This document shows, one piece after another, positions 56,191-64,000 of a DNA stretch of 64,000 nucleotides (positions are counted from its first letter, which is position 1; every line of letters starts with the position of its first letter). A program made the translations under genes and the position numbers. The notes under the pieces are model-generated. The model ran no database searches and was not told the origin of the DNA. It saw only the letters and a program-made list of their open reading frames with translations. This DNA is from Trigonopsis variabilis (lineage: Eukaryota > Ascomycota > Trigonopsidomycetes > Trigonopsidales > Trigonopsidaceae), in the NCBI GenBank assembly GCA_003707065.3, contig PPXM03000002.1:620001-684000 (forward strand). The letters are read 5' to 3'.

Positions 56191-58659
56191 TTACTTGATT
56201 GAATCAAGATAGAGCTGACAATTTACTCTCCAATGAAACTCCTGAAGTTGGTAGAGTTTGAGCATGAACTGTCGCATCTCGCCAATCAACTGTTTATCAC
56301 AATCCTTAAAACTCCTATCCTCCAATACCGGGTCTTTATCATCTTTTCTTTTCGAGCTCTTCACGTGTAAAGCCCAGATCATCCGCTCTAACTTTCGTCG
56401 CACCGACAGATCAGTCAGCTGTAGAACCTTGGTCCCATTGATGTTTGCACTAAGCCAAGAAACCGCCTCCTCATAAACTTGATGGTCATATTTAAGAAAG
56501 TCTTTACTCGACGTCTCAGGCTCCGTTGCCTCCAAGATTGCCCGACTTAGGCACACCGCAATAGACTCCAGATTAGCCTTCCATATCTGAGCGGGATTAA
56601 GGGGGCGATTCGTCGAAGCAGGAAAGCTGAGACTCATATAACCATCGGCATCTTTAGTCAACGTCGGTTTACTAGAGAGAGAAGACGAATCCGAATCGTG
56701 CACGATCGTCCAAATTCTCTGCATAGTCTCATTAATTATCACACTTTTCTTTTCAGGCGAAAGGTCTTTGGCCCGCTGGTTCAGCAGCCCTTGGAAGTAT
56801 ACCCGAGCCAGCTCAATGTAAACGAAATTGTGGTGCTTCGACCGAAGCGATGACAGACGCGCTAGATCCAACGACATCGAAAAGGGTAATGATTCAACCA
56901 TCTTCTTAGTAGAAACACCTAGATCTAATACTCCGACAATATGGCTAACCATAGCTCGGCGTGGCAAATCGTCTGCGGGTAGACTGGCAATCTCGCGGTT
57001 CTTGAGGCAGTAGTCGTTCACAAACTCATGATGTTTGGATCGATACCACATCATTGTAGACGAATGACACTGTTCGTCGCCGTACTTTCTATTAAAGAAG
57101 TCCTGCTCAAATTCAACTGCGCTTTCAACCAACGCCGGGCGCAACGTCCTAAGCTGGTGGTTGGCGACATCCAACTTCATGGCTTCAATTACATTGAAAA
57201 TCATTCGAATTCCATCGACGCACTTGAAAATAGACTTCTCTTCCATCGCTTTATACAAGTGTTCAGTAATGTAATCAACGTAGCTATCTCTCATTGGCGC
57301 ACAGTGAGCCTTGATGATGGACGATAGGGAGTAGATCACGGATAGGAAATCGGTCGATCGACACTCAATTTGCTGGAGAATAAGCCTCGTGTCGAGCAAG
57401 GCAAGCATTCGGTCCTGGTCATCAGGAGGTAAGAGTGAACAAAGGGTGTCTCGAAGAGTGTTAAATAGTATTGGTATCCGGCTGTGAGAGCTTAATCTAG
57501 ACCCCAAAGGAGCAGCTTCGACCAGTAGAAATTCTTGGGCAATCGCCTTCCAATAAAGCTCGGAGAATCGCCGCTTTTGAATACTGCCAGCACCTTCTGT
57601 GTTGGGTCGGAGCTGAAGATGAGAGTCGAAAAAAATGTCGTGACGAAGCTGGGGATTTCGCAACACTTCCTTGAGATCTAATTCCCGGAGAGTGTGCAAG
57701 TTGACGGAGGGGTGTAAAGGTATCGTGGGCATTTCTTGTTTTCGGGGTCGGCAATGGAAGCCAGGCGTAGGGCCAGGATTGGACAAGGCGGTAAAAACAG
57801 GTCCTCGGAAGCGCTGGCAGTGCAGAGCATTTTGAGACCTTGAGCAGGGGAATGAAGGGGAAACAATAAAAGAAGCAGGAAGGGATCTTGATCGTGGGCG
57901 CCGTAGGCCTTGACATCGCACTTTCATCAGTTCCACTTCTGAAGCAACAGCTCGACCCTCGGAAGACTGATTTTCTTGCCGACTTGAAGCGCAAGCTTCA
58001 CCTCGATAAGACATCGAATGGTCACAAGTGGACGAACAAGAGGAGCGAGTTTTGGTATTCGTGGAAGTGGTACTCGTCGACCGGCTGCTTTGTCCTGGGG
58101 AAGTTTCCAGCTTTTGTTGGCCAACAGACACGGTCGCTAAAGAGGAAAAGAGAGAAAATTCAGGAGAAGTGAAGGTAGCTTAACGGTTAGCAGAGGTACG
58201 AATCAAGATGTGAAACAGGGCAGGCTGTGAGGCAGGCAGGCACACACACGAATATAAAGCAGCGAGGCAGTTTTAATTAATATCAGTCCTTTCAGGACCC
58301 ACATTTAACACCTCATAAAAAAAATAAAAAAGAAAGAAAAGAACCTAGACTGTAACAGTGGCCAATCCTCAAACAAAGTAAAGTTCTGCAAGGTTCTCGC
58401 CAGGGGCTGACGAGGCAGAAAGGAAAAGAGCCTAAACTGGAAGACAAAGAGAAAAAATAAAAAGAAACTTACCGCCTTTGGAATCAGAAGAGACTAGATT
58501 TGACAAGGATGACTCAGGCGAAGTAGGAGAAGGAGTCGGCCTAGAGTTGAGTCTTGGCTTTTTATTGGTAAAGGCCGATTGTGCAGAGGAAGCCGTAGAA
58601 GCAGTTCGCTTTCTTGGTGCCGAGTGATGAGGACAACCAGGGCAATGATGAGAAGCCAT
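56191..58659 (-). CDS. SOK1: SOK1/TCP11-family protein
   Basis: Exons 58473-58659 and 56191-58136; one 336-nt intron; 710 residues, in frame. The first exon starts ASHHCPGCPHH and is Ser/Pro/Lys-rich. The TCP11 domain fills about 220-700, with landmarks DIFFDSHLQLRPN, RFSELYWKAIAQE, AHCAPMRDSYVDYI and MIFNVIEAMKLDVANHQLRTLRP. In S. cerevisiae Sok1 is a dosage suppressor of protein kinase A loss; TCP11 acts in cAMP-linked sperm signalling. The exon join rests on strong GTAAGT and polypyrimidine-CTTTAG signals and on the large frame otherwise beginning at a GTG. The intron is about nine times longer than any other in the window. Confidence 0.82.
58137..58472 (-). other. 336-nt outlier intron of the SOK1-like gene
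   Basis: Donor GTAAGT at 58472, acceptor CTCTTTAG ending at 58137. Unlike its neighbours it has extended pyrimidine tracts at both ends and GT-rich or AC-rich stretches in the middle. No embedded RNA gene recognised. Confidence 0.65.
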
Positions 58660-61229
58660 TGATAAGAGGCCAGGAGAAAAGCCTTTTCTCGACTAGCTAG
58701 TTTTCTGCTATTATCCAGGTAACAAAAATTTTGTTCTGGGTAAGCTGAGAAAACAACGGGAAGATAATTTGAAAAATCTAGCCAAGGAAAACGCCGAAAT
58801 CCACGAGAGTACTCAGTCTTTTAGTGCAAAAGACACTGTACAAGAGAAAAATGCTTAAAGGGGGCCTTGTTGGGGGAAAGGCCAAGGAGAATCTGATGAT
58901 GTAAAACGCCTTTTAGAACAACAGGAGTCGGACAATCAATCAAGATCGGATACTGAAGGGGAAATAAAACGAAAAGAATGCCGGGAGGTGAGTTAAATAA
59001 GGCAGTGCGCCCTAGGCTTCTATCGGCTTGATCTTTGCCTACGTTCGGTCTCGCATTCTAATGGCCTTGTCCTATTAAGGTTGGCTCAGAAATTAGCTTT
59101 TCTTGGGAATTAGTACAGAATATTTCGTTACATCATGGCTACCATTTACGTCCTTAGTTCCTAATCGGTATGTTTTGGATCCTTTTGTCGTCCATTTTAA
59201 GCATGGTTCAACTCTACACAAGTCAAAACTCTATAACGGGCTTTGATCCAGAACTCTGGATCGGTCTTTATCCCTCGGGCTTTCCTTTTCCAGACCTTCC
59301 ATGGACAAAGACCCTGGACTATCACCACCGCTTTGTCTCTTTGATATCAGATGTGTCCCTTTTTGCGATCTCGGGCTAGAATGCCTCAAGAGCTTTTGAT
59401 CTTTTAACTTGTTTTTAGTGTCTCTACGGCCAAGGGACATCCGAATCGCTTGACCAAGCTGTCAAATGTTGATCTTTACTTTATTTCATTCCGTCGATTT
59501 CTATTCGTCGTGGACTAGGTGTGCGATGGATTGATTATTGAAGCAAGCGTCATTCTTCACATCAGTCGTCTTTACCCTTGTTGCCCTAGGTCGCTTGTCC
59601 TTTCAAGGCATGGTCTATTTTTACCAGATTGGGAAAATAAGGTTCATGTATCCCGTTTCGATAGAGTTTGGATACGCCTTATTGATAGTATGTCAAAGTC
59701 TAATTCTGGATTTACTTACGTCTGATAACTTGAACATAAAAGAATTCAGAGACCTGCCAGTATCCTTGCCTATCGGACGTCTGTGCCGAATGGTCACGAG
59801 CTTATTTATCCACGTGAGTCTGAGTCAATGACTTGTGGACTTTTCAATAGGGCCGACGTCATGTGATCACCATGTGTGAACTGCCAAATGAGCTTGACCC
59901 TGATAGAATGCATCAAAGATGGCCATTTTATCATAGTTCTATTGGTCTTATCTGGTCTATTATGGTTCCATTTCATCCTCCAGCGTAAACCTTGGCTGCG
60001 GAAAACGGCAAGGGCAGTGTAACCGACGTTGGTGTTTTGTAGCAGTTGCTCAAGCCTTACTTGCCTAGATTAGCGACGTCTTGACTCCATGGATCAGACT
60101 GAAAACTTAACTTTACCGAACTTAAGCTTGGGTGGCTGTGTCCAGTACATGTTAAAACCTTGTAGACAATGAACTTGCAGTAGTTGATGCCGACCCGTTC
60201 ATCCAGGAGTTCTAAAGCACTTGTGTTCTCTAAATTTAAAGTTTTCGGCCATAATCGGGCCCGCATCCGATCAAGTCGACTTCACCAGATACTGCCGGTA
60301 ACGATGTCATACCATAACGTTCGCTTCGGCTAGGATGCTCGTGAAAATGGTCAGACTACAACTTGCGCAAAAACAGCTCTGTGAATCGGCTTTCAACACT
60401 CTGGTCACCCTAGCTTTCTACCTGTAATGCTTGTGTTAAGTTGAGACATGCCTGACAGCCTGTGATTTTTTAGGTTATCAGTAGAAACTGTTCAATTCAT
60501 CCATCCACCATTCTCTGACACAATCGTATTTTAGTTCAGAATCTTCCGAGAATCTTCCGAAGTCATCCCACGGTTTGTTTTTAATCAAAGTTCATTGTGA
60601 CAACAGATGTAGCATTGTATAGCCCGATGAGGAAGCTAGGAAGCACTTGTACCATCGCTGAATCGGAACTCGCGCGAGAAATTAGTTGGAGCCATACCCT
60701 TGTCAATGTGATGAAAAGAAAGAGAAATAAATGCTTCCTAGAGTTTATGAAGAATGGATACACGTATATGATGATCTATATGGGCAGTCGCTGATGCAGG
60801 TAAAGCAGTCTTCTAGGCCAGTCTTCTGGGGCAGCATCATCGGTCAGTCTCGATTTCCGATTCTGGTGACTACACAACCGATGACGAAGAGTGAGTCCTC
60901 GCTTTCGGTGCCGGCAATTCACTAGACTCGCATGACTTGCCGAAACCGGCAGTTCAGCTTATGTGTAAGAGAGAACTGCAGTGCACATACTGACAATGTA
61001 CACATTATTGATAGCGCACAATGAAGTGAAAGGTCTCCAACAAACTTGACCTGAACCAGTCTTCTATTCACTTTTATTTATTTCTTTTTTCTAGCTTCAG
61101 GTCACTTAGATTAGCCGAATATCTCTATACTAACTAAACTACTGTGCTGCCTGGATGCTAATGAGAACCAAGCTAGGTGGAATATATGAAACCAACTTTC
61201 ATGCTTCCCTTTTATCGTCATACTACCGT
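58660..61229. other. 2.6-kb intergenic region, left part of the SOK1/AUR1 divergent gap
   Basis: Includes the SOK1 promoter next to 58660. Open frames at 59538-59831 and 60597-60794 show no family features. A direct repeat AATCTTCCGA occurs at about 60540-60560. No tRNA seen. Confidence 0.4.
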
Positions 61230-61483
61230 TTAGTAGTCTTTAACAAGTGTGTGAATCATTGCTATTCCTCCAACCATAATGCATATCAACCAGGCTGGTA
61301 GAATAAAAATAGCAGAGCCTCCGCCACGACGTCGTCCATCAGACTCTTGATTGCTACAATACAGAAGCATAAACTACACGCACATGGACATAGTGACAGA
61401 TGTATGAACTTTCAGACCTCTGTAGAAGGAGTTCATGATTTCTAGTAGTGCGTCATAGGCGAGGTCTCGAAGACTTCTCAATC
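61230..61483 (-). CDS. Possible small tail-anchored membrane protein, 5' structure unresolved
   Basis: Two exon-like pieces on the minus strand. One (ending at 61483 after a CTCTAATTTGTAG acceptor) encodes LRSLRDLAYDALLEIMNSFYR. The other (61230-61353) encodes ESDGRRRGGG followed by a membrane helix, SAIFILPAWLICIMVGGIAM, and a short tail before TAA. A 30-nt intron with donor GTGCGT (61354-61383) joins them in one frame. A donor at GTCTGA would give another frame and a different short ending. I cannot place the start codon; upstream exons are likely. Family not recognised. It would be an ER or mitochondrial outer-membrane tail-anchored protein if real. Confidence 0.4.
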
Positions 61484-61970
61484 CTACAAATTAGAGAGTG
61501 TTTTAAAATCAGTTTGGGTGCTCACCACATTATTCTACCATAGGGTCTACAGCAGACCACAAAAGATAGATGACTGTACAACTATTAGGAATATCTGGCT
61601 CGTATGGATACTGCCGGGTCATCGAAACCCTTTTTAGACCGGGTAACAAGGGAATGACCGAAACTGTGACAGGAAATGAAAAAACGATTAAAGGGTGTCT
61701 ACTAAAAGGCTAAGAACGTAGAATAACCTTAAATTTTGTCTGAACCAATTAGGCAAATCAATCCAAGGCGTGGCTTTGCTCATCTACGACTGAGCTGTTG
61801 ATCAAGACAGGGGTAGTTGTTGTGGTCTTCTGTAGCAGACGGCTACAGGATTGCGTTGACAAGTTGCCGGAGCCGAAGCAACGGCTGCGCTTTTTCTCTT
61901 CACCACCTCGAGCCCGTTTTCTCAGTTCATTCGTTTGCGTGACTTGACCGTAAAAGCGGTTGTATTGCTA
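61484..61970. promoter_or_regulatory. AUR1 promoter region and possible 5' exons of the small membrane gene
   Basis: Contains further short stop-free stretches on the minus strand near 61560-61680, with CCTAATAG acceptor-like sequence, that may be upstream exons of the tail-anchored candidate. No clear TATA box. Confidence 0.3.
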
Positions 61971-63428
61971 ATGGAAGAGTCATATAATAAGATGGGGTTC
62001 AGGCAGAGGATCCGAAACCATTTTCTACGGGACATGTCGCCGTCGGCCACGCTGGCCAACTTGGAATGGTCGTTAAACCCCCGCCTGACGATAGAAAAAG
62101 TCCGGAAACATAAGTGGCGTTTACTGGATTTGCAATATTTTGTTTTATTAACCATGTTGACGTTTGCATTTATCATTATCGAAAGGCCTCTGCTAGCAAA
62201 ATTAGGCCTTTATGGACTGTTGACTCTTCTTATACTAGTTCCTGTTACGAATCAGTTCTTCTTCCCCTTTCTCCCTATTGCTACATGGTTAATATTCTTC
62301 TTCTCGTGTCAATTTATCCCCTCTTCGTGGAGACCCCATATTTGGGTCCGCGTTTTGCCGACTTTGGAAACTGTTTTCTACGGAGGAAACTTGAGTAATC
62401 TGTTGGCTTCCCGAACGAATTCGTTTCTTGACGTGATGGCTTGGATTCCTTATGGTTTAGTGCACTTTGGTGCCCCCTTCGTTTGTTCATTTATTCTTTT
62501 TCTCTACGCTCCTCCTCGCTATGTTCCTTGCTTTGCCAGATGCTTTGGTTATATGAACATTATCGGAGTTCTAATTCAGCTCTTATTCCCAAATACTCCT
62601 CCTTGGTATGAAAATATTTACGGTCTCATTCCTGCCGACTATAGCATGCCTGGTGACCCCGGAGGATTGGCTAGAATTGATAAGATTATTGGATTTGAAC
62701 TCTACACATCAACCTTTAGTGCTTCTCCCCAAGTCTTCGGTGCCTTCCCTTCGCTTCACTCCGGAAGTGCAGTCATTGAAATCTTATTTATGAGTAACGT
62801 CTTTCCCCGATTGGCTCCTTTTTTCATGACTTACGGGCTTTGGATTTGGTGGAGCACTATGTATCTCACTCATCACTATTTCGTCGATCTGATTGGAGGT
62901 GCCATCCTTTCAACCAGCGTCTTCTTCGTTGCCAAGCGCCACTTCTTGCCTCGCGTCCAACGAAACAAGGCCAGTCGCTGGGCTTATGACTACATTGAAA
63001 TTGGTGATCAGCCAGGTGCCCTAACCTATTCATCTACGGGAGAACTGTTATCCTACGGAACTGTGAAACGATCAGAAGATCTGGAAATGGGTGATCTGGG
63101 AACCGATGAATCGGGAGCTTTTGCCTCTGACGAAGAATGGACTATTGGGACATCATCTTCAGTATCAAACGGAGTGTTGAGTCCCGTTGAACAATATTCA
63201 GACTGGGAAGAGCAAAGCAATACATCGACTCACGTTTCTGAATCGGATGAAACGTATCCGAGTAAAGGAGGAACCTCCTTGTCGGCTTCGGCATTGGCTG
63301 CTCTGGCTGCTCAGATTGGACCTGGAGTGCCACCTTTGGATGGAGGAGGAGTTCCAGTGGAGAAGTTGATGGATCGTCGAACATCGCCTCTGGTCGGGCG
63401 GGTTCCCGTCAGTGGACTGAATGACTAA
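61971..63428 (+). CDS. AUR1: Inositol phosphorylceramide synthase catalytic subunit Aur1
   Basis: Single exon, 485 residues from the ATG at 61971 (the frame before it starts only at a TTG; a second ATG at 61992 is possible). Several membrane segments are visible (YFVLLTMLTFAFIII, LYGLLTLLILVPVTNQFFFP and others). The lipid-phosphatase-type catalytic motifs are FGAFPSLHSG and LTHHYFVDLIGG, holding the His and Asp of the active site. The cytosolic tail of about 140 residues is Ser/Glu-rich. It transfers phosphoinositol from PI to ceramide in the Golgi, an essential fungal step and the target of aureobasidin A. The tail is longer than in S. cerevisiae Aur1 (401 residues). Confidence 0.95.
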   Translation: MEESYNKMGFRQRIRNHFLRDMSPSATLANLEWSLNPRLTIEKVRKHKWRLLDLQYFVLLTMLTFAFIIIERPLLAKLGLYGLLTLLILVPVTNQFFFPFLPIATWLIFFFSCQFIPSSWRPHIWVRVLPTLETVFYGGNLSNLLASRTNSFLDVMAWIPYGLVHFGAPFVCSFILFLYAPPRYVPCFARCFGYMNIIGVLIQLLFPNTPPWYENIYGLIPADYSMPGDPGGLARIDKIIGFELYTSTFSASPQVFGAFPSLHSGSAVIEILFMSNVFPRLAPFFMTYGLWIWWSTMYLTHHYFVDLIGGAILSTSVFFVAKRHFLPRVQRNKASRWAYDYIEIGDQPGALTYSSTGELLSYGTVKRSEDLEMGDLGTDESGAFASDEEWTIGTSSSVSNGVLSPVEQYSDWEEQSNTSTHVSESDETYPSKGGTSLSASALAALAAQIGPGVPPLDGGGVPVEKLMDRRTSPLVGRVPVSGLND

Positions 63429-63661
63429 ACGATGATTAAATTTCTTAGAGACCTTGAACGGTCAACGGCGCGAATGGTTTTTCCTATAGTATAATGTTTA
63501 ATCTTGTGATATGATACCTCATTGAAAGCAGGCTCTACCCTGGCTCTCCCAAGCCGAAAGAGCCCATCAAATGCATCGAGAACCTGCTCTCGTCGATTTT
63601 TATGTACAAGTATAATCTCGGGTTAATTGGAAGTATTTTACATGTTTATCGTAATTTCAAA
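63429..63661. other. Convergent spacer between AUR1 and SDC1
   Basis: A short spacer with both 3' ends. Nothing else recognised. Confidence 0.4.
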
Positions 63662-64000
63662 CTATTCGTTTATCTTGCTCTGGTCGAGAAGATAGAGGCC
63701 CAAGGCTTCCAACGGTTTTTCGGGTCTACTATTAGATCGCGTAGCCAAGTCGACTTACTGCTCTCGTGCTATTTTTTTCATTCCCTCTAATAGAATTGGT
63801 GTAACTTTTTGATTCAGATATCGTCGGACTGGAGCACCTCCGACTACTGGAGTTGCTCTACCATCTGGTTTATCGACCCGAGTGGGTTCTTGAGATTTAG
63901 ACTCCACAGGCTCATGTTGCTGAGGTTCCTGAACATCATTGTGGTTTGATTGCTCGTTTTCTGGAGCAATCTCGTGAGGCGCATTTGATAAGGCCTCTTG
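63662..64000 (-). CDS. SDC1: COMPASS subunit Sdc1 (DPY30 motif), N-terminal part outside window
   Basis: Exons 63759-64000 (continuing beyond the window) and 63662-63725; intron of 33 nt. The visible 80 residues of the first part are hydrophilic and end in GGAPVRRYLNQKVTPILLEG, the DPY30 dimerisation helix. After splicing it continues REQPEKPLEALGLYLLDQSK, exactly the expected second helix. Sdc1/DPY30 docks on Bre2/ASH2L in the Set1 H3K4 methyltransferase complex. The intron ends CTAATAGTAG with two AGs; the distal one gives the family sequence, the same arrangement as in RPT3 intron 2. The 5' end lies outside. Confidence 0.9.

Noticed and set aside
58170-58200. A-box-like TAGCTTAACGGTTAG suggesting a tRNA
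   Set aside because: No B-box within tRNA distance, no matching acceptor stem, and it lies within the SOK1 intron.

Overview
This window is nuclear DNA from a compact fungal genome. I count 27 protein-coding genes that can be supported (25 complete; ATG26 runs off the left end and SDC1 off the right end) plus three weak small candidates. Fungal or ascomycete-type genes include CBP4, AUR1 (inositol phosphorylceramide synthase), a YTP1-like protein, an SKT5/CHS4-type chitin synthase activator, a two-FHA RAD53 kinase and peroxisomal malate synthase. eIF3e, a PPIL3-type cyclophilin, an Ecdysoneless homologue and a pericentrin-type protein with CM1 and PACT regions are absent from Saccharomyces cerevisiae or strongly diverged there. 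My best guess is an early-branching ascomycete lineage (Taphrinomycotina or a basal yeast lineage); the sequence does not settle it. I see no tRNA, rRNA, CRISPR array, LTR element or DNA transposon.

Layout: 1-11 kb holds ATG26, a SET-domain methyltransferase, a YTP1-like membrane protein and eIF3e. 11-20 kb holds mitoribosomal mL49, the SWI/SNF subunit SWI1, checkpoint kinase RAD53 and proteasome ATPase RPT3. 20-31 kb holds vacuolar aspartic protease, FCP1, cyclophilin, MOG1, metacaspase and a phosphoglucomutase/phosphopentomutase. 31-46 kb holds Ecdysoneless, a pericentrin/Pcp1-type spindle-pole protein, two FMN-dependent 2-hydroxy-acid oxidases flanking TAN1, a myotubularin and an SKT5-like protein. 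46-64 kb holds CBP4, malate synthase, an MDP-1 phosphatase, an unrecognised Cys-pair protein, a SOK1/TCP11 protein, AUR1 and SDC1 (DPY30). Coding is on both strands; convergent pairs usually end within 20-250 bp of each other.

I resolved gene structures by hand. Of 37 introns placed, 36 are only 31-49 nt long, with GT-AG ends and a CTAAC/CTGAC/CTAAT-like branch site a few bases before the AG. The exception is a 336-nt intron in the SOK1-like gene. Exons can be tiny too (a 21-nt internal exon in the phosphoglucomutase gene, a 12-nt first coding exon in the cyclophilin gene). For every complete spliced gene the summed exon lengths are divisible by three.

Functional themes: peroxisomal carbon metabolism recurs (malate synthase ending AKL, oxidases ending NKL and, only after splicing, SRI), and ATG26 is a pexophagy factor in some yeasts. 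Points worth a second look are a likely Atg8-interacting motif at the ATG26 C-terminus, three tandem SUMO-interaction-like motifs inside the SET protein, a perfect 26-bp palindrome within the same gene, a splice-dependent peroxisomal signal, an RFX X-box before the pericentrin gene, and a 2.8-kb gap between convergent genes with no recognisable gene.
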